Assembly: GCF_002000365.1 (NCBI RefSeq)
Contig: NZ_MVBK01000046.1
Location: 1 to 64,000, forward strand
Direction of reading: 5' to 3'
Length of the DNA stretch: 64,000 bases
Source: Thioalkalivibrio denitrificans
GTDB lineage: Bacteria > Pseudomonadota > Gammaproteobacteria > Ectothiorhodospirales > Ectothiorhodospiraceae
Part shown: piece after piece, positions 44,141 through 52,853 of the stretch
How the letters are laid out: the number at the start of each line of letters is the position of its first letter
Position numbering within the stretch: the first letter of the stretch is position 1
The notes under the pieces: model-generated
The model's input: the letters and a program-made list of their open reading frames with translations, nothing else
What the model was told of the DNA's origin: nothing
Databases searched by the model: none
Program-made: the position numbers and the translations under genes

Positions 44141-44794
44141 TCAGAAGCGGTAGCTGACGCCCACCGACACGACGGGATAGAACCTGAAGTCCTTGACCTC
44201 ATCCTTGAGGTTGCGTTCCTCGCGACGCCGATTCTCCTCGAAGCCGGGGTCGTTTGTGCCGTCTCCGGAGGCCTTGAGCCGCACGTCGGGGGACCCGGTG
44301 AACATCACCCCCGCATCGGCGCTGAAACGCCACCGGCCTCCCTGCAGCGGATTCCCGTAACCCATGCCCAGGTAGGGTGCCATGCTGCGCCAGTCGATGG
44401 TCGCATCGAGGCGCACGTCATACGTATCATCACCCACCTCGAGATCACCTTCCGCACTGCCCTTGAACTCGTTGCCGTTGTGGAACAGGCCGGCGGTGAT
44501 GCGGAATGACCCACCGTAGGGATGCCAGTCTCCCAGGACACCAAAGGTGCTCAGGCGCAGGTCGCCCTCGTAGGTGATTTCTCCGTCGTCGATCTCGGTG
44601 CTGTAGTTGAAGCCGTAGTAGCCGGCGCGCAGGTTGAGCCTGTCGGTGACACGCGCGGTGGCCTCAAGCCCAAGCCCCGGCGTTCCTGCCTTCAGGCCAA
44701 TGGCAAACGAGCCTTCCGCTGCAGCCGGGCCGGCAGCAGCCAGAGTGAGCAGGGCGACGAGTGTGCGGCAGGCAGGGCGTAGGAAGTCGGACAT
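44141..44794 (-). CDS. Outer-membrane beta-barrel protein
   Basis: A 217-residue protein with a signal peptide (cleaved after AAAGPAAA) and alternating amphipathic strands typical of small eight- to ten-stranded barrels; it ends in the BAM recognition motif SVGVSYRF with terminal Phe. GLEATARVTDRLNLRAGYYGFNY and GLGYGNPL-like segments resemble the OmpA/OmpW-type barrel annotated as hypothetical in many Gammaproteobacteria. Role unknown. Converges with folE, 6 bp apart. Confidence 0.78.
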   Translation of the reverse strand: MSDFLRPACRTLVALLTLAAAGPAAAEGSFAIGLKAGTPGLGLEATARVTDRLNLRAGYYGFNYSTEIDDGEITYEGDLRLSTFGVLGDWHPYGGSFRITAGLFHNGNEFKGSAEGDLEVGDDTYDVRLDATIDWRSMAPYLGMGYGNPLQGGRWRFSADAGVMFTGSPDVRLKASGDGTNDPGFEENRRREERNLKDEVKDFRFYPVVSVGVSYRF

Positions 44795-44930
44795 GCGGAT
44801 GCTTCGCCTTCATCACGGAAGGGGACGTTCCGGTGAGGGGTACGATCACGCCTCTATCGGCATTCAGGGACAGTGTAGCCTCCGGTACACGTGAAGCCGG
44901 CGTCGACGGTCAGGGATTTCAGCGCATCGG

Positions 44931-45374
44931 TCAGGACTTGCGGAGGGCGTCCAGTTCGCGCAGCGCTTCGTCGCGCTGGCGTTCCGCCTCGACCCGGTCG
45001 GTCACGTCCTTCTGGATGCCGATGTAGTAGGTGAGTTGGTCCTCGTCGTTGTAGACGGGTGTGATGCTCAGCTCGTTCCAGAACAGCGTACCGTCGCGCC
45101 GGTAGTTGCGGATCACCTCGCGGCAGGGTTTGCCGGCCCGGATGGCCTCACGGATGCGCTTCAGACCCTCCTGGTCCCGGTCACCCTTTTGCAGGAAGCG
45201 GCAGTCCTGGTAGAGGATCTCGTCGGCGCTGTAGCCGGTAAGACGCTCGAACGCCGGGTTTACGTAGATGAGGATGTTGTCGTCGCCTTCCTGCTCGGCG
45301 ATGGTGATGCCGTCGTTGGAGGCGTCGACGGCCAGTTCCAGGAGGTGTGCGTCGATAAGCCTTTGCTTGGTCAT
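44931..45374 (-). CDS. Short LOV-domain blue-light photoreceptor
   Basis: A 147-residue PAS/LOV protein closely resembling the short LOV proteins of Pseudomonas putida (PpSB1/PpSB2-LOV). The photoactive cysteine is Cys58 in YQDCRFLQ. The flavin contacts fall at the expected offsets: Asn90 (VIRNYRRDG), Asn100 (FWNELSITP) and Gln121 (YIGIQKDV), giving the same Cys-Asn-Gln spacing as the characterised proteins. A C-terminal helix (128-147) could be the J-alpha dimer coil. No output domain, so it would signal by dimer change to a partner. Start ATG at 45374. Confidence 0.88.
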   Translation of the reverse strand: MTKQRLIDAHLLELAVDASNDGITIAEQEGDDNILIYVNPAFERLTGYSADEILYQDCRFLQKGDRDQEGLKRIREAIRAGKPCREVIRNYRRDGTLFWNELSITPVYNDEDQLTYYIGIQKDVTDRVEAERQRDEALRELDALRKS

Positions 45375-45469
45375 GGATGGCCTGATCGGGTGACGGGCTG
45401 TGCCCCGCGATACCGGCAATCTATCACGGTCCCCGGCCGCCTGACCAACGCCGGCCAAGGGGGCGAAAG

Positions 45470-45501
45470 GGCAGCGGCCCCCACCGGAGGGAGCCGCTGC
45501 C
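45470..45501 (-). terminator. Hairpin terminator after the cytochrome gene
   Basis: GGCAGCGGC and GCCGCTGCC form a perfect 9-bp stem with a 14-base loop, 8 bp beyond the stop of the - strand DUF3365 gene, followed on that strand by a short CTTTC. It probably separates that gene from the LOV gene. Confidence 0.55.
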
Positions 45502-45509
45502 GGACTGCC

Positions 45510-46073
45510 TCAGTCCATGGCCTTGCGAACCACGAAGGCACCACGCAGGTCGCCCACATTGTAGCCACGGGCAGCGTCGTCGGGATAAAGCCGCTTCAGG
45601 GCGCCTTCAACCGGGGGCGCCACCTGGGCCCCATGGCAATTGAGGCAGACCTCGCCCGTGGGGATCGCCTTCATGAAGCGATATTCCTTCTGGTCCCCCC
45701 GGATATAGACGGCCTGTTTCTCGATGTGGGCCGGGTTCTCGCCGGCTGCCCGCCGGGCATCGAACGACTCCAGCACCTCGCGTTCCCAGGCGTCCGGGCT
45801 GTTGGCGGGGTTGCGGATCTTCAGGCTGGTGCGGCTGATTGCCAGGCCGTGTTTCTGCGAGATGCTGTCGGCGATCTCCGGGGCCCGCTCGCTGCAAACC
45901 TGGATGGCCTGCGGAGGACCGCCCGCCTGCATGGCGGCCTGCAGTTCCCCCTGAAGGCTCTGTGCGAATTCCTGGATGGCGGCCCGGCTGGCGGCGAGCC
46001 TGTCTGACAGCTCCTCTGCCGCCACGGGCGTGGCAATCATGGCGAGCAGACTGATTACTGCGACTCTTTTCAT
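45510..46073 (-). CDS. DUF3365 (Tll0287-like) c-type heme protein
   Basis: A 187-residue periplasmic protein with a signal peptide (MKRVAVISLLAMIATPVAA) and one heme attachment site CLNCH near residue 143. The rest fits the Tll0287-like PAS-type fold (SLKIRNPANSPDAWEREVLESF, then GAFVVRKAMD at the end). Such cytochromes are proposed redox or ligand sensors. GGAG eight bases before the ATG at 46073 supports the start. Monocistronic between a -10 box upstream and a hairpin downstream. Confidence 0.87.
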   Translation of the reverse strand: MKRVAVISLLAMIATPVAAEELSDRLAASRAAIQEFAQSLQGELQAAMQAGGPPQAIQVCSERAPEIADSISQKHGLAISRTSLKIRNPANSPDAWEREVLESFDARRAAGENPAHIEKQAVYIRGDQKEYRFMKAIPTGEVCLNCHGAQVAPPVEGALKRLYPDDAARGYNVGDLRGAFVVRKAMD

Positions 46074-46140
46074 GGGTGCGCTCCTCTGAGGGGTGTCCTT
46101 GGGACGATGGGACCTGATCTGTTTTATGGACTTCACGGAA

Positions 46141-46146
46141 TTATAA
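46141..46146 (-). promoter_or_regulatory. Consensus -10 box upstream of the DUF3365 gene
   Basis: On the - strand TATAAT (6/6) lies 68 bp upstream of the start codon. No good -35 hexamer is found at 16-18 bp, so an activator or alternative recognition would be needed. Confidence 0.4.
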
Positions 46147-46194
46147 GGCAATCGGGCGTCCATCGGCTCAGTGACACAGCTGTATTGTTTTTTC

Positions 46195-46363
46195 TAGGAG
46201 CCTGTCGGACTTAGGTGCCCGTAGCGAGCCGCGTGGGAGAGCGAGGCCATTTTTCCGATCGTTTGAGGAGAATAGCCGTAGCTATTTGACGAAAAGGATC
46301 GGAAAAATGGACCGCTCTCCCACCGGCGCAGTAGGAGCAGCCTAAGTCCGACAGGCTCCTAGT
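46195..46363. mobile_element. 169-bp palindromic MITE-like element
   Basis: A non-coding element with perfect 22-bp terminal inverted repeats (46195-46216 and 46342-46363), beginning CTAGGAGCCTGTCGGACTTA. A second inner inverted repeat follows (GTGGGAGAGCG, ATTTTTCCGATC), and a small central hairpin AATAGC/GCTATT. The whole can fold into one long stem. The CTAG at both ends may reflect the target. No ORF. It lies between the Smr gene and the DUF3365 gene; together with flanking DNA it accounts for the 342-bp gap here. No related transposase is in the window. Confidence 0.85.
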
Positions 46364-46415
46364 GAGCCGCTGGATGACCATAAGTGACGGCAGGGCCCGG
46401 CGGTGTTGACCTGGG

Positions 46416-46961
46416 TCAACTCTGGTGACGCAACAGCACGTACACGGCCCCGGTGCCGCCGTCGGCGGGCCGTGCGGAGGTGTAGGCCAGTACTTCGTCG
46501 CGCAGCGCGAGCCAGTGTGCGACCTGTGCCTTGAGCACCGGACCGCGATTGGAGGACCGCAAGCCCTTGCCGTGCACGATGCGTACGCAGCGCCAGCGCG
46601 CTTCGCGCGCCTCCGACAGGAACAGCGCCAGGGACTGTGCGGCCTCGGCCACAGTCAGTCCGTGCAGGTCCAGTTCGGCATCCAGACGGAACTGACCCCG
46701 GCGCAGCTTGCGATAGACGCTGCGTTGCAGTCCGGGGCGTGCAAACTGCAGTTCGTCCCCGGGCTGGACGTCCGTGCCCGAAAAGGGGTCCGAGGTGAGA
46801 TCCCGCACCACCGCCCGATCCTCGGCCTCGGAATGATGCGGACGGGGCCGGGGTGGGCGGCGCCTGGGCAGGTGACGATCCTGGCGCATGGGGCGCACCG
46901 GGCCCACTGCCTTCCGGAACAGGGCACTGTCGTCATCGTCCGGTGGCGTGTCGTGATCCAT
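46416..46961 (-). CDS. Smr-domain protein
   Basis: A 181-residue protein with a C-terminal Smr domain (about 95-178): the [12 protein letters not shown] and [12 protein letters not shown] motifs carry the DxH and HGxG signatures of Smr nucleases. The N-terminal 60 residues are Arg/Pro-rich and disordered. Close to E. coli YfcN (SmrB), which cuts mRNA at collided ribosomes; I assign the family only. Start ATG at 46961. Confidence 0.85.
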   Translation of the reverse strand: MDHDTPPDDDDSALFRKAVGPVRPMRQDRHLPRRRPPRPRPHHSEAEDRAVVRDLTSDPFSGTDVQPGDELQFARPGLQRSVYRKLRRGQFRLDAELDLHGLTVAEAAQSLALFLSEAREARWRCVRIVHGKGLRSSNRGPVLKAQVAHWLALRDEVLAYTSARPADGGTGAVYVLLRHQS

Positions 46962-47095
46962 GGCAAGGGCTCCGGTACATGCCGGCCCCGGTTACGCAAG
47001 GGCCGGACGGGAGCGCGGTATCGGCGGACAGCCAGGTCTGCGATTGCCGCGGGCTTTCAAGTATATTACCCGTCATGCCGCAAACCCGCCCACCC

Positions 47096-47851
47096 ATGCG
47101 CATCCTGCTCAGCAATGACGATGGCGTGCATGCCCCCGGACTGCAGTGTCTTGCCGCCGCTCTGCGCACGGTGGCGGAGGTGTTCGTCGTGGCCCCGGAC
47201 AGGGATCGCAGCGGGGCCAGCAACTCCCTGACGCTGGCGCGTCCCCTGCGGGCGACGCGACTGGAAAACGGCGACATACGGGTCGACGGCACGCCCACGG
47301 ACTGCGTCCATCTGGCCATCACCGGCCTGTTGGACGAGGAGCCGGACATGGTCATCTCCGGTATCAATTCGGGCGCGAACCTGGGCGATGACGTGCTCTA
47401 CTCGGGGACCGTGGCCGCCGCCATGGAGGGGCGTTTCCTGGGGCTCCCGGCCATTGCCGTGTCGCTGAACAGTCACGAGGGCAAGCATTACGATTCCGCC
47501 GCCCGGGTGGTGCTGGACCTGCTGCGCCGCCTGGGGGATATGCCCTTGCCGGCCAACACCATTCTGAACGTGAACGTGCCGCACCTCCCGTGGAGCGAGA
47601 TCCGTGGCTTCCAGGCCACCCGCCTCGGGCACCGCCACAAGTCCGAGCCCGTCGTGTGCAGCGAGGACCCGCGCGGCCGGCCCATCTACTGGGTGGGCCC
47701 GGCAGGTCCGGAACAGGACAGCGGTCCCGGCACGGACTTCCACGCCGTGCGTTCAGGTTACGTGTCGGTCACGCCCATCCAGGTGGATCTCACCCGCTAC
47801 GACGCCATCGACACGGTGGCCAACTGGCTCTCCGAGGGGGGCGGTGAGTGA
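47096..47851 (+). CDS. surE: 5'/3'-nucleotidase SurE
   Basis: A 251-residue metal-dependent nucleotidase, with [16 protein letters not shown] carrying the metal-binding Asp8-Asp9, [25 protein letters not shown] and [19 protein letters not shown]. Length equals E. coli SurE (253). An ATG at 47075 would add seven residues; 47096 is the family start. First gene of surE-pcm-yqaA-nlpD-rpoS, a stationary-phase survival operon. Confidence 0.96.
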   Translation: MRILLSNDDGVHAPGLQCLAAALRTVAEVFVVAPDRDRSGASNSLTLARPLRATRLENGDIRVDGTPTDCVHLAITGLLDEEPDMVISGINSGANLGDDVLYSGTVAAAMEGRFLGLPAIAVSLNSHEGKHYDSAARVVLDLLRRLGDMPLPANTILNVNVPHLPWSEIRGFQATRLGHRHKSEPVVCSEDPRGRPIYWVGPAGPEQDSGPGTDFHAVRSGYVSVTPIQVDLTRYDAIDTVANWLSEGGGE

Positions 47852-48516
47852 ACAGCACCCATACGACGGGTATCGGCATGACCTCCCAACGTACCCGGGA
47901 CCGGCTGGTTCGCCAGTTGGAGGAAGCGGGTATTCGCGATCACCGTGTACTGGAGGTGATCGGCAGCACGCCGCGCCATTTGTTCGTGGACGAGGCCATG
48001 TCCAGCCGCGCCTATGAGAATACGGCCCTGCCGATCGGTTACGGCCAGACCATCTCGCAGCCCTATGTGGTGGCGCGCATGACCGAGGCGCTGCTCGAAG
48101 GCGGTCCCCGCTCTCGGGTGCTGGAAGTGGGCACCGGTTCCGGCTACCAGGCGGCGGTGCTGGCGCCGCTGGTGGAGCGCGTGTACAGCGTGGAGCGCAT
48201 CCTGGGCCTGCAGCGCCGCGCGCGCGAGGTGCTCAGTGCCCTGCGCATCCGCAACGTGAGCCTAAAGCACAGCGACGGAAACTGGGGCTGGCCGGAGCAG
48301 GGCCCCTTCGACGGCATCGTGCTTACGGCAGCCCCCCGGGAGGTGCCCGAGGCCCTGCTGGCTCAGCTGGCCGTGGGCGGGGTGCTGGTGGCGCCGGTGG
48401 GCGCGGACGGCGAGGTGCAGACATTGATGCGCATCACCCGCCGCGCCGACGCCTACGAGCGAGAGTACCTGGAGGCGGTCAGCTTCGTGCCGATGCTGCC
48501 CGGGACATCCCGATGA
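47848..48516 (+). CDS. pcm: Protein-L-isoaspartate O-methyltransferase
   Basis: A 222-residue repair methyltransferase for isoaspartyl residues. The SAM site is [36 protein letters not shown] is the PCMT signature. GTG at 47848 overlaps the surE stop (GTGA), though the in-frame ATG at 47878 is also plausible because the family start is closer to [10 protein letters not shown]. Confidence 0.94.
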   Translation: MNSTHTTGIGMTSQRTRDRLVRQLEEAGIRDHRVLEVIGSTPRHLFVDEAMSSRAYENTALPIGYGQTISQPYVVARMTEALLEGGPRSRVLEVGTGSGYQAAVLAPLVERVYSVERILGLQRRAREVLSALRIRNVSLKHSDGNWGWPEQGPFDGIVLTAAPREVPEALLAQLAVGGVLVAPVGADGEVQTLMRITRRADAYEREYLEAVSFVPMLPGTSR

Positions 48517-49100
48517 AGCTGTTCGAACCCCTGTATGACCGGGTCATGCTGTGGTCGCGGCACCGCCACGCGCCGCGCTACCTGGCAGCGCTGTCCTTTG
48601 CGGAATCCTCCTTTTTTCCCGTTCCCCCGGACGTGATGCTGGCCCCGATGGCCGCGGCGCGGCCCGATCGCAGCGTGCGCCTGGCCTTTATCACCACGCT
48701 GTTCTCCGTGCTTGGTGGGGTGCTGGGTTACGTGATCGGCTGGCTGGCCTTCGGCCTGGTGGAGCCCTGGGTGATCGCCGCCGGCTACGGAGAGGAACTG
48801 CTGCAGGCAAAGGACTGGTTTGATGTCTGGGGTGTCTGGGTGGTGCTCGTGGCGGGGTTCTCGCCCATTCCCTACAAGCTGTTCACCATCACGGCGGGGG
48901 CGCTCTCAATGGCCCTGCTGCCCTTCGTCATCGCCTCCTTCATCGGGCGCGGTGCGCGGTTCTTCGCCGTGGCGCTGCTGATCGGCTGGCTCGGGCCCAG
49001 GGTCGAGCAGAGACTGCGCCCCTACATGGAGTGGCTGGGATGGCTGACGGTGCTGCTCTTGGTGGCGGCGGCGGTTGTCTATCAGATGCAGGGGAGATGA
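48513..49100 (+). CDS. yqaA: DedA/VTT-family membrane protein YqaA
   Basis: A 195-residue inner-membrane protein of the SNARE-associated/VTT domain family, with [19 protein letters not shown] and [17 protein letters not shown] as the paired re-entrant motifs. DedA relatives are lipid scramblases or undecaprenyl-phosphate flippases; YqaA itself is uncharacterised. ATGA overlaps link it to pcm and nlpD. Confidence 0.9.
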   Translation: MKLFEPLYDRVMLWSRHRHAPRYLAALSFAESSFFPVPPDVMLAPMAAARPDRSVRLAFITTLFSVLGGVLGYVIGWLAFGLVEPWVIAAGYGEELLQAKDWFDVWGVWVVLVAGFSPIPYKLFTITAGALSMALLPFVIASFIGRGARFFAVALLIGWLGPRVEQRLRPYMEWLGWLTVLLLVAAAVVYQMQGR

Positions 49101-49873
49101 AGACCTGGCGTGCCGTGATTCTGGCGTGCGTGGCAGTGGCCCTGGTGGCGGGCTGCGCGGCGCCGCCGCGCAGTGCCGACACCGGTTTCCGCTCGGGTTA
49201 TTACACGGTGCGCGCCAATGACACGCTCTATTCCATTGCCTGGCGCTATGGAGTGGACTGGCAGCAGCTGGCCGCGTGGAATGGCATTTCGTCCCCCTAT
49301 ACCATCCGTCCCGGACAACGCCTGCGCATGAATCCGCCGCCCGGCGGCGCCGTGGCTGCCTCGCCCCCACCGCCGGCGCGCAGTGAGCCCTCGTCCGCGC
49401 CGCGAAGCGGCGCGTCGCAGCCCCGATCGGAATCGTCGGCGCCGGCACGGCCGGCCCCCGCCCCGCGGCCCGCGCAGCCCGCCCCGAGCGCAGCGGCAAG
49501 CGGCATCCGCTGGCAATGGCCCACCGACGGACAGGTGATCCGCCCGTTTCCGGACGGTGACACGGGCAAGCGCGGCATCGGGATATCGGGCACACGCGGT
49601 CAGCCTGTACGCGCGGCCGCGTCAGGACGCGTGGTATACAGCGGAAGTGGACTTGTCGGATACGGTCAGCTTATCATCGTAAAGCACGACGAGAATTTCC
49701 TAAGCGCTTACGCACACAATGAAAAGCTCCTGGTGACGGAGGGGATGAATGTTGCGGCAGGGCAGCAGATCGCCCGGCTGGGCGACAGCGGAACCGACCG
49801 TCCCATGCTGCACTTCGAGATTCGGTATGACGGCAGGCCCGTGGATCCGGTGCGGTATCTGCCGAGGCGTTGA
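49097..49873 (+). CDS. nlpD: NlpD-type LysM/LytM lipoprotein
   Basis: A 258-residue lipoprotein, lipobox LVAGC with Cys20. Residues about 36-79 are a LysM peptidoglycan-binding domain (YYTVRANDTLYSIAWRYG), a Pro/Ala/Ser-rich linker follows, and residues about 150-255 form a LytM/M23 domain (LIIVKHDENFLSAYAHN, LHFEIRYDG). As in E. coli NlpD the zinc ligands are incomplete, so it should activate amidases such as AmiC rather than cut peptidoglycan. The rpoS promoter of other species lies within nlpD. Confidence 0.92.
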   Translation: MKTWRAVILACVAVALVAGCAAPPRSADTGFRSGYYTVRANDTLYSIAWRYGVDWQQLAAWNGISSPYTIRPGQRLRMNPPPGGAVAASPPPPARSEPSSAPRSGASQPRSESSAPARPAPAPRPAQPAPSAAASGIRWQWPTDGQVIRPFPDGDTGKRGIGISGTRGQPVRAAASGRVVYSGSGLVGYGQLIIVKHDENFLSAYAHNEKLLVTEGMNVAAGQQIARLGDSGTDRPMLHFEIRYDGRPVDPVRYLPRR

Positions 49874-49909
49874 ACCGGGGAAGTGAGGGGCCCCGAAACA
49901 GGAGGCTAC

Positions 49910-50971
49910 ATGCCAAAGCGGCGCAGGGTCGAACCCGATTCCGATGTGGCGGACGATACACCCAAGGACGACGAATTCACCGCGGAGGGCAAGGCGGACG
50001 AGGACGAGTCCAGACTTGAACTCCTGGACGATGACGACACCGTCCTGGACGAAGAGGCCGACGGGGCCGAGGAGCTCGAGGTGGAGGTCGCCGAGCCCAA
50101 GGCCAAGGTCTACGCGGCCGGTGAACTGCCGAAAGGCGAACTGGACGCGACGCGTCTCTACCTGAACGAGATCGAATTCCGGCCTCTGCTGACGCCGGAA
50201 GAGGAAGTGTATTACGCGCGGCTGGCGCAGAAGGGCGACGAAAGCGGCCGGCGCAAGATGATCGAGTGCAACCTGCGTCTGGTGGTCAAGATTGCCCGCC
50301 GGTACATGAACCGGGGGCTCGCTCTTCTGGATCTCATCGAGGAGGGTAATCTGGGTCTGATCCGCGCGGTGGAGAAGTTCGATCCGGAGCGCGGTTTCCG
50401 GTTCTCCACCTACGCCACCTGGTGGATCCGTCAGACTATCGAGCGGGCGCTCATGAACCAGACCCGCACCATCCGGCTGCCGATCCACGTCATCAAGGAA
50501 CTCAACGTCTACCTGCGCACCGCCCGCAAGCTCGCCCAGGAACTGGACCACGAACCCTCCGCCGAAGAAGTGGCACGCCGTCTCGACCGCCCCGTCGATG
50601 ACGTCAAGCGCATCCTGGCCCTCTCCGAGCGCGTGACTTCCGTGGACCTGCCCATCGGCAAGGACGGCGAGCGCGCATTGCTGGACGTCATCCCGGACGA
50701 GCACACCCCGGAGCCCTCGGTCCTCATCCAGGACGAGGGCGTGGTGCAGTTCGTGGACGAGTGGCTGCTGGAACTGGACGACAAGCAGCGCGAGGTGATC
50801 GTACGCCGCTTCGGCCTGCACGGCTACGAGCGCTGCACCCTGGAGCAGGTGGGTGCGGAACTTGGCGTCACCCGCGAGCGCGTACGGCAGATACAGATGG
50901 ATGCATTGAAACGCCTGAGAAAGATTTTGGAGAGTCGCGGGTTTTCGGAAGAGGCGCTTTTACAGGGATAG
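49910..50971 (+). CDS. rpoS: RNA polymerase sigma factor RpoS
   Basis: A 353-residue stationary-phase sigma factor. An acidic N-terminal tail (1-75), region 1.2 ([21 protein letters not shown]), region 2 ([29 protein letters not shown] and the -10-binding [16 protein letters not shown]), region 3 and region 4 HTH ([20 protein letters not shown]) are complete. GGAGG sits just before the ATG at 49910. The following repeat starts 6 bp past the stop. Confidence 0.96.
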   Translation: MPKRRRVEPDSDVADDTPKDDEFTAEGKADEDESRLELLDDDDTVLDEEADGAEELEVEVAEPKAKVYAAGELPKGELDATRLYLNEIEFRPLLTPEEEVYYARLAQKGDESGRRKMIECNLRLVVKIARRYMNRGLALLDLIEEGNLGLIRAVEKFDPERGFRFSTYATWWIRQTIERALMNQTRTIRLPIHVIKELNVYLRTARKLAQELDHEPSAEEVARRLDRPVDDVKRILALSERVTSVDLPIGKDGERALLDVIPDEHTPEPSVLIQDEGVVQFVDEWLLELDDKQREVIVRRFGLHGYERCTLEQVGAELGVTRERVRQIQMDALKRLRKILESRGFSEEALLQG

Positions 50972-50976
50972 ATGAA

Positions 50977-51067
50977 ATTCAAGATTCAAAATTCAAGATT
51001 CAAGGGAGGGGAGGGCAACCTCATCTTTGAATCTTGAATCTTGAATCTTGAATCTTGAATGTCGAAT
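50977..51067. repeat. Inverted repeat of 7-bp ATTCAAG units after rpoS
   Basis: The left arm 50977-51005 (ATTCAAGATTCAAA pattern) faces 51026-51067 (TTGAATC units). The centre is about 20 bp. It spans the space between rpoS and the convergent DUF498 gene and ends 6 bp before the latter's stop. The right arm has about two more units than the left. Confidence 0.9.
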
Positions 51068-51072
51068 ATGCC

Positions 51073-51444
51073 CTAAATCATCAACAACGCCGCTGCCACC
51101 GGCCGTCCCTCGGCCATGACGATGTTGTATGTGCGGCAGGCGGCGCCGGTGTCCATCACCTCGAAACCGATCGAGCGGCTGCGAAAGGCGGCCAGGATGT
51201 CCCGTGGCGGGAATCGCAGGGTCGCGCCGGTGCCGAGGATCACGATTTCCGGCGGGTCTTCCAGCAGGGATCGAAAGCAGGCCAGGTCCAGATCGTCGAA
51301 GCGCTCGGGGGGCCAGCCGGTGTCCACGCCCTCTGGGGTCACGATCAGACTGGTCGTGTGCCGGGTTTCGTTGATGCGCACCATGCCGGCCCCGTAGCCG
51401 GTGATCAGGTAACTGCCGCTCCCGAAATCCTGTGTCATCTTCAT
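51073..51444 (-). CDS. Mth938-domain (DUF498) protein
   Basis: A 123-residue protein of the Mth938/NDUFAF3-like family: GYGAGMVRINETRHTTSLIV, EIVILGTGATLRFP and MDTGAACRTYNIVMAEGRPVAAALL. Bacterial members often neighbour amino-acid genes, as here before alaC. Eukaryotic NDUFAF3 assembles complex I; the bacterial role is unknown. Starts at 51444 or 51438 are both possible. Confidence 0.88.
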   Translation of the reverse strand: MKMTQDFGSGSYLITGYGAGMVRINETRHTTSLIVTPEGVDTGWPPERFDDLDLACFRSLLEDPPEIVILGTGATLRFPPRDILAAFRSRSIGFEVMDTGAACRTYNIVMAEGRPVAAALLMI

Positions 51445-51525
51445 GCGCGTAAGCTACCGCCGTCGCTCATGGATCTGCAACAGGGCGCACAGTGTCCACA
51501 TTGACAGCCCCCGTACCCCGAAGTA

Positions 51526-52809
51526 ATGTCGTCAGTTTATTCGCGTACGCCCCTGTTCGGGTCGGCGGACGCGCCCCTGCTCATATCCAATGCCCCGGCG
51601 ACTGCATCCGTGATCGACGAATTTCCCAGAATCAAGCGCCTGCCGCCCTACGTCTTCAATATCGTCAATGATCTGAAGGCCAAGGCCCGAGCCCGCGGGG
51701 AGGACATCATCGATTTCGGCATGGGCAATCCGGATCAGCCCACCCCGAAGCACATCGTGGACAAGCTCTGCGAAGTGGCGCAGCGCGACGACACCCATCG
51801 CTATTCCATGTCCCGGGGTATCCCGCGCCTGCGCCGGGCCATCACCCGATGGTACAAGGACCGCTTCAATGTGGACTTGGACCCCGAGACCGAGGCCATT
51901 GTCACCATCGGTTCCAAGGAGGGTCTTGCGCATCTGGCCCTGGCCACCCTGGGGCCGGGCGACGCCGTGCTGGTACCCAATCCCGCCTACCCCATACATC
52001 CCTACGGTTGCGTGATCGCCGGTGCCGACATCCGGCACGTGCCGCTCACGCCCGGCGTGGATTTCTTCGCGGAACTGGAGAAGGCCATTCAGGACAGCTG
52101 GCCCCGGCCCAAGATGCTGGTGCTGAGCTTTCCCGCCAACCCCACGGCCCAGTGCGTGGAACTGGGTTTCTTCGAGAAGGTGATCGACATCGCGCGCGAG
52201 TACGGCATCTGGGTGGTGCATGATCTCGCCTATGCCGAAATCACCTTCGACGGTTACCGGGCCCCCTCCATCCTGCAGGTGTCCGGGGCCAAGGACGTGG
52301 CGGTGGAGTTCTACAGCCTCTCCAAGAGCTACAACATGCCCGGCTGGCGAGTCGGTTTCATGTGCGGCAATCCGAAACTGGTGGCCGCCCTGGGGCGCAT
52401 CAAGTCCTACCTGGACTACGGCACCTTCACCCCGATCCAGGTGGCATCCATCGCGGCGCTGGAGGGGCCGCAGGACTGTGTAGGACAGATACGCCAGCTG
52501 TATCAGAGCAGAAGGGACGTGCTCTGCGACGGCCTCAACGCCCTGGGCTGGGTCGTGGAGAAGCCCAAGGCGACCATGTTCGTCTGGGCGCCCATCCCAG
52601 AACAGTACGTGCACATGGGTTCGCTGGAGTTCTCCAAGAAACTGCTCAAGGACGCCAAGGTGGCGGCCTCTCCGGGGGTCGGTTTCGGCAGCTACGGTGA
52701 CCAGTATGTGCGCTTCGGCCTGATCGAGAACGAGCACCGCACGCGCCAGGCCGTGCGGGGCATCAAGGCCATGTTCCGGGAAGACGCCCGGTGCGGCAGT
52801 GACACCTGA
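51526..52809 (+). CDS. alaC: Alanine-synthesising aminotransferase AlaC
   Basis: A 427-residue class I PLP aminotransferase making alanine from pyruvate and glutamate. PLP lysine in [15 protein letters not shown]; substrate-binding FPANPTAQ and [13 protein letters not shown]. The first 28 residues are not family-like, so the GTG at 51610 ([17 protein letters not shown]) may be the real start; neither has a clear ribosome site. Followed by hom and thrC, as in Pseudomonas. Confidence 0.92.
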   Translation: MSSVYSRTPLFGSADAPLLISNAPATASVIDEFPRIKRLPPYVFNIVNDLKAKARARGEDIIDFGMGNPDQPTPKHIVDKLCEVAQRDDTHRYSMSRGIPRLRRAITRWYKDRFNVDLDPETEAIVTIGSKEGLAHLALATLGPGDAVLVPNPAYPIHPYGCVIAGADIRHVPLTPGVDFFAELEKAIQDSWPRPKMLVLSFPANPTAQCVELGFFEKVIDIAREYGIWVVHDLAYAEITFDGYRAPSILQVSGAKDVAVEFYSLSKSYNMPGWRVGFMCGNPKLVAALGRIKSYLDYGTFTPIQVASIAALEGPQDCVGQIRQLYQSRRDVLCDGLNALGWVVEKPKATMFVWAPIPEQYVHMGSLEFSKKLLKDAKVAASPGVGFGSYGDQYVRFGLIENEHRTRQAVRGIKAMFREDARCGSDT

Positions 52810-52853
52810 TCATGCCGCCGTTCTCGCCCTGACTCCTATCCCGAGGAAATGAC

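Noticed and set aside
51532-52737. Open frame of about 400 codons antisense to alaC
   Set aside because: alaC has intact PLP motifs; the shadow has none and no ribosome site.
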